DNA of 8,184 bases from Bacteroides_E sp964528875 (GTDB taxonomy: Bacteria > Bacteroidota > Bacteroidia > Bacteroidales > Bacteroidaceae): contig CAZGUI010000096.1 of assembly GCA_964528875.1 (NCBI GenBank), positions 1 to 8,184 on the forward strand, given 5' to 3'. Both the position numbers and the translations under genes were made by a program. Below, piece after piece: positions 1-6,002 of the stretch (its first letter is position 1; every line of letters begins with the position of its first letter). The notes under the pieces were generated by a model. It was not told the DNA's origin. It did no database searches and worked only from the letters and a program-made list of their open reading frames with translations.

Positions 1-55
1 AACCGGCGACCTACTCATTACGAATGAGTTGCTCTACCAACTGAGCCATATCGGC
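1..55 (-). tRNA. tRNA-Thr, anticodon CGT (partial, 3' end outside window)
   Basis: Read on the minus strand the segment begins GCCGATA (5' acceptor strand), then TG, a D-stem GCTC/GAGC around an AGTTGGTA loop, and an anticodon stem ACTCA/TGAGT closing the 7-base loop TTCGTAA. The loop puts the anticodon CGT at plus positions 20-22, which reads the threonine codon ACG. A variable loop AGGTC and the start of the T-stem (GCCGG TT) follow before the window edge cuts the gene. The T-loop and 3' acceptor strand are therefore missing from view only because of the window boundary. Every stem that can be seen pairs perfectly, so it looks like a functional tRNA. A Bacteroidota -7 motif lies just upstream (74-81). 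Confidence 0.95.
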
Positions 56-73
56 CTTTATTTTTATTGTTTG

Positions 74-81
74 CAAAGTTA
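74..81 (-). promoter_or_regulatory. -7 element of the tRNA-Thr promoter
   Basis: The minus strand reads TAACTTTG followed by C, an exact match to the Bacteroidota primary-sigma -7 consensus TAnnTTTG. It lies about 18 bases upstream of the first tRNA base, which suits a short 5' leader. No clear -33 TTTG is visible (only TTTCG about 24 bases further up). The call rests on the motif and its position. Confidence 0.55.
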
Positions 82-219
82 TTGTTTTTGTTTTATCCGT
101 GAAACGAAAACTTCTTTTTTAATAGTATTTTAGCATACTACATATAAATAAGGTATAGACTACTTAAAAGTAACATAATTTCAATAAATAATCAGATGCA
201 TTTAGTTATCTTTATAGAG

Positions 220-227
220 TATCTTTC
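220..227 (+). promoter_or_regulatory. weak candidate -7 element upstream of creD
   Basis: TATCTTTC differs by one base from TAnnTTTG and would give a leader of roughly 85 bases before the start at 320. A TTTAG sits about 19 bases upstream where a -33 element would be. It is the best plus-strand match in 57-319, but AT-rich DNA yields such near matches by chance. Confidence 0.25.
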
Positions 228-319
228 AACGCATTTTTTAAGATTTAGTTTAAACGAATTAAATCTCATCTAAAAAAAGAACATACAAACACTAACGATT
301 ATTCAAGAAAACAGCATTT

Positions 320-1669
320 ATGGAATCATTCGATGAAAAAACAAACTTTGAGGAAAAACAACCCCAAAGAGGATTAAAACGTTTCTCTAAAACAGTAAAA
401 ATAGTAATGATAGGAGTCTTAAGTCTTTTGTTGCTAATACCAATGATCATGATTCAAGACCTTATTAGAGAACGTGGATGGACACAAGAAGAAGCAATAA
501 AAGAGGTCAGTGATAAATGGAGTAGGGAACAAATTATTACCGGACCTTATTTAAACTTTCAGTATCCTGTAGTTGTAGAGGAAAATGGAAAACAAAAAAC
601 CATAATTAGGAACTTGGTTTTGTTGCCTGATGAACTTATTATAGATGGAGAGTTGAAAACGGAAGTTCTTAAAAGAGGTATTTATGAGGTCAATGTTTAT
701 CAGTCTGAACTTTTAATTAAAGGCTCTTTTAGTTCTAATGAGTTGTTGAAAAATAAGATTGATATTAATCAGCTACAATCTGAGTCTGCAGCTATTTGTT
801 TTAATTTGTCTGATATGCGTGGTATAAGTAAGCAAATTGAAATTCAGTTGGGTGATTCAATCTACTCTTTTGAGCCAGGTATGGATGGTAAAGGTATTAA
901 AGATGTAGGAGTGCATACCATGGCCAATCTTTCTACGCTGAAAACCAATGAGGTAATTCCTTATGAAATGAAACTGAATCTAAAAGGTTCAGAATCTATC
1001 TTCTTTGTTCCTTTAGGAAAAACCAGTCATGTTACACTTAAAGCGGATTGGAATAGTCCTAGTTTTTCCGGTAATTTCTTACCCATAAACCGTGAAGTAA
1101 CCGAAACTGATTTTACAGCAGAATGGCAAGTTCTTAACCTCAATCGAAATTACTCTCAGGTACTAAGTCATAATAATCAAATAAATCTTAGTGATATTAA
1201 CGATTCAAGTTTTGGAGTAAATCTTAAGATTCCTGTGGAACAGTATCAGCAAACCATGAGATCAGCTAAATACGCTATTCTTATCATATTGTTAACTTTT
1301 GGCGTTATTTTCTTCACAGAGATTGTAGAGAAATCACGTATTCACGCTTTACAATATTTATTGGTTGGCTTGGCCCTCTGTCTGTTTTATAGCTTGCTGT
1401 TGTCCTTTGCTGAGCATTTAGGTTTTAACTTAGCTTATTTAGTGTCCTCCGTGTTGACTGTAGCTTTAGTTTGTGGTTATATGGTTGGGATTATAAAGAA
1501 AAAGAAACCAGCCTTTATTATGGCGGGATTATTAGGTGTTCTATACCTCTACATTTTCACCTTAATACAATTGGAAACTTATGCTTTATTAGTAGGTAGT
1601 TTAGGCTTGTTTGTAATTCTAGCTGTAGTAATGTATTTCTCTAAAAAAATAGATTGGTTTAATGAGTAG
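320..1669 (+). CDS. creD: CreD-family inner membrane protein
   Basis: This 449-residue polytopic membrane protein belongs to the CreD (cell envelope integrity/inner membrane protein CreD) family. An N-terminal cytoplasmic tail is followed by one transmembrane helix (about 27-45), running into the family's opening IQDLIRERG (45-53). A large non-cytoplasmic domain of about 260 residues, including GPYLNFQYPV (75-84), comes next. A C-terminal bundle of about five helices (317-334, 344-363, 370-391, 397-416, 420-440) contains the highly conserved MRSAKYAILIILLTF (313-327), QYLLVGLALCLFYSLLL (345-361) and YALLVGSLGLF (421-431), ending in the typical IDWFNE. Length is normal for the family. In E. 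coli creD is induced by the CreBC two-component system and affects envelope and colicin E2 phenotypes; its biochemical function is unknown. No creBC genes or regulator lie beside it here, and it appears monocistronic, bounded by a terminator at about 1743. The start at 320 is the only upstream ATG giving the usual short tail. Confidence 0.93.
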   Translation: MESFDEKTNFEEKQPQRGLKRFSKTVKIVMIGVLSLLLLIPMIMIQDLIRERGWTQEEAIKEVSDKWSREQIITGPYLNFQYPVVVEENGKQKTIIRNLVLLPDELIIDGELKTEVLKRGIYEVNVYQSELLIKGSFSSNELLKNKIDINQLQSESAAICFNLSDMRGISKQIEIQLGDSIYSFEPGMDGKGIKDVGVHTMANLSTLKTNEVIPYEMKLNLKGSESIFFVPLGKTSHVTLKADWNSPSFSGNFLPINREVTETDFTAEWQVLNLNRNYSQVLSHNNQINLSDINDSSFGVNLKIPVEQYQQTMRSAKYAILIILLTFGVIFFTEIVEKSRIHALQYLLVGLALCLFYSLLLSFAEHLGFNLAYLVSSVLTVALVCGYMVGIIKKKKPAFIMAGLLGVLYLYIFTLIQLETYALLVGSLGLFVILAVVMYFSKKIDWFNE

Positions 1670-1705
1670 ATAAACCTTTAAATACCCTTGAAAAGGGATA
1701 TGAAT

Positions 1706-1743
1706 ACCTGTACTTGAAATGTTTTAAGTACAGGTGTTTTTTT
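1706..1743 (+). terminator. intrinsic terminator after creD
   Basis: Perfect 10-bp arms ACCTGTACTT (1706-1715) and AAGTACAGGT (1726-1735) enclose a 10-base loop. After one G the right arm runs into seven Ts (1737-1743). It lies 37 bases after the creD stop and before the ruvX promoter, so it should separate the two units. Confidence 0.88.
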
Positions 1744-1797
1744 GTTTTAAACAAAACACCGTTTCCTTTCTCTGCACAGATATTAAAAAATAATGAT

Positions 1798-1805
1798 TAA
1801 ATTTG
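1798..1805 (+). promoter_or_regulatory. -7 element of the ruvX-def-msr operon
   Basis: TAAATTTG followed by C is an exact TAnnTTTG match. It sits 57 bases before the ruvX start and after the creD terminator. The -33 region shows only TCTG at 1771-1774, so the upstream half is weak. It implies a leader of about 50 bases. Confidence 0.6.
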
Positions 1806-1862
1806 CACCTTATATTATTATTAATGAGTTCTTTGGATATAAAGAATGTATAAAGAAACCAG

Positions 1863-2279
1863 ATGGGGAGAATTTTAGCCATAGACTATGGTAAGAAAAG
1901 AGTGGGGATAGCTGTTACAGATTCATTGCAAATTATAGCAAATGGGTTAACTACAGTCTACTCACATGAGTTACATGCGTTTCTAAAAGACTACTTTGAA
2001 AAGGAGTCAGTTGAACGTGTTATTATTGGCTTACCTAAACAGATGGATAATAATCCTTCGGAGAACATGAAATACATAGAACCCTTTGTGCGTTCGTTTG
2101 AAAAGAAATACCCTCATATTCCAATTGAATATGTGGACGAACGGTTTACTTCGGTTCTGGCTCACCGAGCTATGTTGGATGGAGGACTCAAAAAAAAAGA
2201 TAGACAAAACAAGGCTTTGGTTGATGAAATTAGTGCAACCATTATCTTACAGTCTTATTTGGAAAGCAAACGTTTATAA
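1863..2279 (+). CDS. ruvX: RuvX/YqgF putative pre-16S rRNA nuclease / Holliday junction resolvase
   Basis: This 138-residue protein has the RNase H-like fold signature of the YqgF/RuvX family at the usual length. The first strand and turn are AIDYGKKRVGIAVTD (6-20) with the metal-binding Asp8. VIIGLPKQ (53-60) is the family's GLP motif, with the NPSE segment at 64-67. YVDERFTS (90-97) carries the second acidic site, and VDEISA (120-125), with Asp121, supplies the final carboxylate. All catalytic acids are present. Family members are cytosolic; E. coli YqgF has been implicated in maturing the 16S rRNA 5' end and homologues in Holliday junction resolution, so the exact role is debated. It is the first gene of a compact unit with def 13 bases downstream, an order I recall from other Bacteroidales. 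Confidence 0.94.
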   Translation: MGRILAIDYGKKRVGIAVTDSLQIIANGLTTVYSHELHAFLKDYFEKESVERVIIGLPKQMDNNPSENMKYIEPFVRSFEKKYPHIPIEYVDERFTSVLAHRAMLDGGLKKKDRQNKALVDEISATIILQSYLESKRL

Positions 2280-2292
2280 TTAATTATATAAT

Positions 2293-2847
2293 ATGATTTT
2301 ACCTATCTATTTATACGGACAACCTGTTTTAAGAGAGGTTGCTAAAGATATAACTCCTGATTACCCTAATTTAAAAGAGTTAATTCAGAATATGTATGAA
2401 ACCATGGATAATGCTAATGGCATTGGATTGGCCGGTCCACAAATAGGATTACCTATTCGTGTTGTAGTAACAGACCTAGATGTGTTATCCGAAGATTTAC
2501 CCGAGTATGAAGGTTTTAGAAAAACATTCATCAATGCACATATAATAGAGCGAAGTGGGGAAGAAGAGAATATGGAAGAGGGGTGTTTAAGTCTTCCGGG
2601 TATCTCTGAAACTGTTCCTCGTCAGAATAAGATAATTATTCGTTATCAGGATGAAGACTTTAACGAGTACACAGAAGAAATCGAGGGATATTTAGCTCGT
2701 TTACTTCAACACGAATTCGATCATCTGGATGGCAAGATGTTCATCGATCATATTTCACCTTTTAGAAAGCAAATGGTTCGCAAAAAGTTGAATAATATGG
2801 TGAATGGTAAAGTGAGCTGTTCCTATCGTTTTAAGTCAGTGAAATAA
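2293..2847 (+). CDS. def: peptide deformylase
   Basis: The protein removes the N-formyl group from the initiator methionine of nascent chains, working at the ribosome exit as a metallo-hydrolase. All three family motifs are intact: GIGLAGPQ (43-50, consensus GxGLAxPQ), EGCLS (96-100) with the metal ligand Cys98, and QHEFDH (139-144) with ligands His140 and His144 and catalytic Glu141. At 184 residues it is a normal length. An insertion-like acidic stretch (about 62-76) between motifs 1 and 2 fits the Bacteroidota type. It begins 13 bases after the ruvX stop and is followed by the methionine sulfoxide reductase gene at a short distance, so these should be one transcript. No formyltransferase gene (fmt) is beside it. 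Confidence 0.97.
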   Translation: MILPIYLYGQPVLREVAKDITPDYPNLKELIQNMYETMDNANGIGLAGPQIGLPIRVVVTDLDVLSEDLPEYEGFRKTFINAHIIERSGEEENMEEGCLSLPGISETVPRQNKIIIRYQDEDFNEYTEEIEGYLARLLQHEFDHLDGKMFIDHISPFRKQMVRKKLNNMVNGKVSCSYRFKSVK

Positions 2848-2881
2848 GATTCACTCACTGGTGCGAAAAACTCCCCATCTG

Positions 2882-3331
2882 ATGAATAACAAGATAGAAA
2901 AATACCAATTGCTTATAAAGCAAGCTGAATTATTATTAGCTGATGAATCCGACTTAATAGCCAATTTAGCTAATGTTTCGGCTCTATTGAAAGATACATT
3001 TCATTTTTTTTGGGTAGGCTTTTATCTAGTGAAAAATAATGAGTTAGTACTAGGTCCTTTTCAAGGGCCTATTGCTTGTACACGTATCCAAAAAGGAAAG
3101 GGTGTTTGTGGGATTGCTTGGCTAAAACAAGACTCTATTATCGTTCCTGATGTTTCTAAATTTGAAGGACACATTGCCTGTAGTCCTTTCTCCAAATCTG
3201 AAATCGTAATTCCTCTGTTTCACAAGAATGAGGTTGTAGGAGTTTTGGATATTGACAGTGATCTTCTGAATACTTTTGATAAAATCGATCAATGTTATTT
3301 GGAGCAGCTGGTATCATCTCTTTTTAATTGA
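2882..3331 (+). CDS. msrC: free methionine-(R)-sulfoxide reductase (GAF domain, fRMsr/MsrC)
   Basis: This single-GAF-domain cytosolic enzyme reduces free (not protein-bound) methionine-R-sulfoxide to methionine, usually with thioredoxin as donor. The three family cysteines are present in their contexts: IACTR (Cys66), GVCG (Cys76) and GHIAC (Cys100), corresponding to Cys84/94/118 of E. coli MsrC (YebR). Also diagnostic are NVSALL, WVGFYL, LGPFQG, SEIVIPL and GVLDIDS. From the ATG at 2882 the protein is 149 residues, somewhat shorter than E. coli MsrC (165) through a brief C-terminus. An in-frame GTG at 2861 would add seven residues (MRKTPHL) without family similarity, so I prefer the ATG, which also starts MNNKIEKY as in homologues. 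It follows def by 34 bases and converges on prmA with only 15 bases between the stops. Confidence 0.92.
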   Translation: MNNKIEKYQLLIKQAELLLADESDLIANLANVSALLKDTFHFFWVGFYLVKNNELVLGPFQGPIACTRIQKGKGVCGIAWLKQDSIIVPDVSKFEGHIACSPFSKSEIVIPLFHKNEVVGVLDIDSDLLNTFDKIDQCYLEQLVSSLFN

Positions 3332-3346
3332 CAGATTTTCTCTTTT

Positions 3347-4201
3347 TTAAGCTTTTTGAAACTGAATCATCATCCAACGATTTTTTATTTGATGACTAAC
3401 CTCCACTAATCCACATTGACTAGCTTTATCTCTTAATAAATCAGCATCTTCTTCATAAAAACCACTTATCATTAATGTGGCATTGTGCTTCATTGCAGCA
3501 CTATATTGGGGCATATCTTCTAGTAGAATATTCCGATTGATGTTTGCAAAAACAACATCAAATGTTTGAACAAATGCATCTAGAGAGTCGGCATTGCCTA
3601 GCATTACTTCGATGTTGGTTAATTCGTTGAGTGAAATATTCTCCTTTGCATTTCTTATGCACCAGGAATCCACATCAATAGCTGTAATTTGTTTAGCTCC
3701 TTTCATCTTGGCTAAAATGGCAAGTATTCCTGTTCCACTTCCCATATCCAGAACCATTTTGTCCGAAAAATCCAGCTTTAATATGTTTTCTATCATTAAG
3801 CTGGTGGTTTCATGATGCCCTGTACCAAATGACATCTGTGGATTGATAATGATGTTATATTTTTTTTGTGGAATATCTTTGTGAAAGGTACTGTGAATTA
3901 TGCATTGGTTTCCAATAACTAAGGGTTGAAAATAGTTCTTTTCCCACTCCTCATTCCAGTTTTTATTTTCTAATTCTTTAAAAGAATAGGTAACAGAAAC
4001 CTCTTCAGGAAAAGGTAGGTTTGCTATGCATTGATCTAATTCTTCTTTATTGTATGAGGTCGTGGGGAGGTATGCTAATAATTTTTTTTCCTCTTCGGCA
4101 AAACTATCAAAACCAATATCTGCTAAAAATGCAATTAAAATATCTTGAAAACCGGTGTCATTAGAGTGAGTCTTAAATTCAAATTCTAAATAGTTGTTCA
4201 T
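3347..4201 (-). CDS. prmA: ribosomal protein L11 methyltransferase
   Basis: This SAM-dependent enzyme trimethylates lysines and the N-terminus of ribosomal protein L11 in the cytosol. The 284-residue protein has the PrmA architecture. An N-terminal L11-recognition domain (about 1-75) is followed by the linker motif NWNEEWEKNYFQP (81-93). The PrmA signature MSFGTGHHETT (123-133) comes next, then SAM motif I LDMGSGTGIL (151-160), the acidic ribose-binding residue Asp176 in AIDVD, and the motif IV-like ANINRNIL (219-226). Motif I has Met at the third position where many homologues have Val or Leu; the glycines are intact. Length is normal. It is transcribed alone, convergent with msrC and divergent from the gene at 4420, with a roughly 95-base leader if the -7 element at 4302-4309 is right. 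Confidence 0.95.
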   Translation of the reverse strand: MNNYLEFEFKTHSNDTGFQDILIAFLADIGFDSFAEEEKKLLAYLPTTSYNKEELDQCIANLPFPEEVSVTYSFKELENKNWNEEWEKNYFQPLVIGNQCIIHSTFHKDIPQKKYNIIINPQMSFGTGHHETTSLMIENILKLDFSDKMVLDMGSGTGILAILAKMKGAKQITAIDVDSWCIRNAKENISLNELTNIEVMLGNADSLDAFVQTFDVVFANINRNILLEDMPQYSAAMKHNATLMISGFYEEDADLLRDKASQCGLVEVSHQIKNRWMMIQFQKA

Positions 4202-4301
4202 GTTGTAATATTTTTTGTATCAGGTTTTTAGCTTAAAACAAAAGAACCCGATTTTTTGTTGTATCAGTTAAGTGAGGGTATCTACTTTGACCCTAATAAT
4301 A

Positions 4302-4309
4302 CAAAGATA
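4302..4309 (-). promoter_or_regulatory. -7 element of the prmA promoter
   Basis: The minus strand reads TATCTTTG, an exact TAnnTTTG match, about 100 bases before the prmA start. No TTTG is seen at the -33 distance. Instead the palindrome at 4314-4333 occupies the spacer, which would suit a repressor site or an activator replacing the -33 contact. Confidence 0.5.
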
Positions 4310-4313
4310 AAGA

Positions 4314-4333
4314 TAATAGGGAAATCCCTATTA
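4314..4333. promoter_or_regulatory. operator-like perfect palindrome between prmA and the envelope gene pair
   Basis: The arms TAATAGGGA (4314-4322) and TCCCTATTA (4325-4333) are perfect inverted repeats with a 2-base AA spacer. The core GGGAAATC (4319-4326) recurs directly at 4342-4349, 23 bases or about two helical turns away. The palindrome lies directly upstream of the prmA -7 element and about 42 bases before the -7 element of the 4420 gene. There is no T-run after it on either strand, so it is more likely a protein-binding site than a terminator. The binding protein is unknown. Confidence 0.5.
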
Positions 4334-4374
4334 CAGTATGGGGGAAATCTTTTACTATAGCTAAACACATTAAT

Positions 4375-4382
4375 TATATTTG
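4375..4382 (+). promoter_or_regulatory. -7 element of the promoter for the 4420/6003 unit
   Basis: TATATTTG followed by C is an exact TAnnTTTG match, 37 bases before the start at 4420. A TTTTA at 4350-4354 sits at a suitable distance (about 20 bases) for a weak -33 element. The leader ends in ACAAGAAAG before the ATG, a purine-rich but weak ribosome binding site typical of the phylum. Confidence 0.6.
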
Positions 4383-4419
4383 CATTGAGAGAATGTATAA
4401 TTAAAATAAAACAAGAAAG

Positions 4420-5940
4420 ATGAAAAAGAAATTAGCTTTGATATTAAGTACCTTCTGCCTTTCTATAACTGTTATGGCACAAGGTTATGTGGATGACCTC
4501 TACTATCTTTCTTCTGACAAAAAAGATAAAAACGAAAAACCTGCTGAAAAGAAAGTCAAAACAGAGGTTACTAATGTTTATTTAGCGCCCGGATCAACTG
4601 TTGAGGTTAGAGAAAAGGTGAAGAAACCAAGTCAACGAGAAGTTGATGAATATAATCGCCGTTATTCAAACTCATCAAATTCTTCTTCTGCATATGATGA
4701 AGATGAATACGATGAAGATGACTATAATTATGACGACAGAGGAGAATGGGTTGGTGGTTTCCAAGGCTCACAAGATGATTATGAATATGCAGAACGTATT
4801 ATTCGTTTTAAAAATCCTCGTTATGCTGTAAGCATTAGTAGTCCTTATTACTGGGATATTGTTTATGGATTAAATTCTTGGGATTGGAATGTCTACACTG
4901 ATGGTTTATATGCTTATGCATTTCCAACCTTTTCAAACCGTTTATGGTGGAACTGGCGATTTGGTGGTTCTTTTGGTATGAGTTGGAGCTGGGGCCCTTA
5001 TTATTCCAGTTGGCATAATCCATATTGGGGTGGATACTACGGACATTATTATCATCGTCCTTATTATTGGGATTATCATCGTCCTCATTACTGGGGCTAT
5101 AGCAGACCTTATTACAATCGCTCCTATACTAATAGGAGATATTATGGATCGTATGGTAGCGATTATATAGGTTATGGAGGTGGTCGCAGGAATATAGGAA
5201 CGACTACTAGAAGAAGCGCCGGTAATTACACAGGAACAAGTACACGTAGAGTGGTGGGTAATCGTACCGATGGAACATATAATTCCAGAAGAACATCTGG
5301 AACTAACGTTAATGGTAATACAAGTTCTCGTAGAGTAGTAGGTACTCGTGCGGATGGTACAAGTACACGTAGAGTAGTAGGAACTCGTACAACTGATAAT
5401 ACAACAACCAGACGTTTAGAGAGCACTTCTCGCAGAAGCAGTGGAAACACCACAGGTACTGTAAATAGAGCCCCTTCAACAACACAGGGAACTCAAGGTA
5501 CAAGTAGGCGTTTGGAAAGTACTTCACGCAGAAGCAGTGGAATAAGTACAGGTACATCTACTCGTACTCCTTCTTCAACTGTACGTAGTAGTGAAGGAAG
5601 TTCTAGAAGAACAACCACTTATACACGTCCAAGTAGTACACGTAGAACCGAATCAACTGTGCGTTCAGGATCAAGTACTACTCCTCGTTCAACCGTTACT
5701 CCACACAGTACAACTAGACGTAGTACAACAGTATCACCTTCTACAACCAGAAGATCGTCTTCTCCATCATATACACCTTCTTCTACAACTAGAAGATCGT
5801 CTACTCCATCTTACTCACCTTCTTCAAGTAGCAGAAGTTCCTCTCCGTCTTATTCTCCTTCTAGTGGTGGGTCTTCAAGATCTAGTGGTAGTTCGGGTGG
5901 TGCATCCAGATCAGGAGGTACATCTCGTAGAGGTAGATAA
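4420..5940 (+). CDS. exported protein with Trp/Tyr-rich middle and Arg/Ser/Thr repeat tail, function unknown
   Basis: I do not recognise a named family. The 506-residue product has a Sec signal peptide (MKKK, hydrophobic 5-19, likely cleavage after VMA at residue 20) and no lipobox. A Lys/Glu-rich segment (33-72) includes VYLAPGSTVEV (53-63). A Ser/Asn stretch is followed by an acidic patch DEDEYDEDDYNYDD (93-106). Residues 138-243 are extremely rich in Trp, Tyr, His, Pro and Gly (for example WWNWRFGG, YYHRPYYWDYHRP). The tail from about 256 to 506 is almost entirely Arg, Ser, Thr, Gly and Pro, with Arg-Arg pairs at intervals and degenerate repeats: RRVVGxR three times (277-323), RRLESTSRRSSG twice (331-342, 363-374), and SxPSYxPSS three times (447-482). 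The mature tail is very basic and probably disordered. The long open frame through repeats, plus promoter and signal peptide, argue that it is real. It precedes a FadL-like porin by 62 bases with no visible promoter or terminator, suggesting an envelope role. Automated labels for such Tyr/Ser-rich proteins are unreliable. Confidence 0.88.
   Translation: MKKKLALILSTFCLSITVMAQGYVDDLYYLSSDKKDKNEKPAEKKVKTEVTNVYLAPGSTVEVREKVKKPSQREVDEYNRRYSNSSNSSSAYDEDEYDEDDYNYDDRGEWVGGFQGSQDDYEYAERIIRFKNPRYAVSISSPYYWDIVYGLNSWDWNVYTDGLYAYAFPTFSNRLWWNWRFGGSFGMSWSWGPYYSSWHNPYWGGYYGHYYHRPYYWDYHRPHYWGYSRPYYNRSYTNRRYYGSYGSDYIGYGGGRRNIGTTTRRSAGNYTGTSTRRVVGNRTDGTYNSRRTSGTNVNGNTSSRRVVGTRADGTSTRRVVGTRTTDNTTTRRLESTSRRSSGNTTGTVNRAPSTTQGTQGTSRRLESTSRRSSGISTGTSTRTPSSTVRSSEGSSRRTTTYTRPSSTRRTESTVRSGSSTTPRSTVTPHSTTRRSTTVSPSTTRRSSSPSYTPSSTTRRSSTPSYSPSSSSRSSSPSYSPSSGGSSRSSGSSGGASRSGGTSRRGR
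5239..5865 (+). repeat. degenerate in-frame repeats encoding the Arg-Arg/Ser/Thr tail
   Basis: Three repeat families lie in frame in the gene starting at 4420. (S/T)(S/T)RRVVGxR units start at 5239, 5323 and 5362, the last two directly adjacent at 39 bases. The 12-codon unit RRLESTSRRSSG occurs at 5410-5445 and 5506-5541. A (T)TRRSSxPSYxPSS unit of 13-15 codons runs in tandem at 5740-5784, 5785-5826 and 5827-5865. Copies differ at silent positions, so the repeats are old or under protein-level selection, but lengths could still vary between strains. Confidence 0.8.
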
Positions 5941-6002
5941 TAAGATATAGAAAAAAGATTGAGATGAGATAAGTCTGATTCATTTATTCTAAAAATAAAG
6001 CA

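Noticed and set aside
123..172. Small inverted repeats TAGTAT/ATACTA (123-140) and TACTT/AAGTA (161-172) upstream of creD
   Set aside because: The arms are short and AT-rich with no T-run or promoter relation. They are expected by chance in this composition.
2086..2283. Second open frame inside ruvX
   Set aside because: It lies entirely within the well-supported ruvX frame, and its translation resembles no family.
5226..5950. Long open frames on the minus strand (5226-5453, 5309-5557) and in another plus frame (5591-5950)
   Set aside because: They arise from the repetitive low-complexity Arg/Ser/Thr codons of the real gene. Their translations are Leu/Val-rich artefacts with no start signals or family resemblance.
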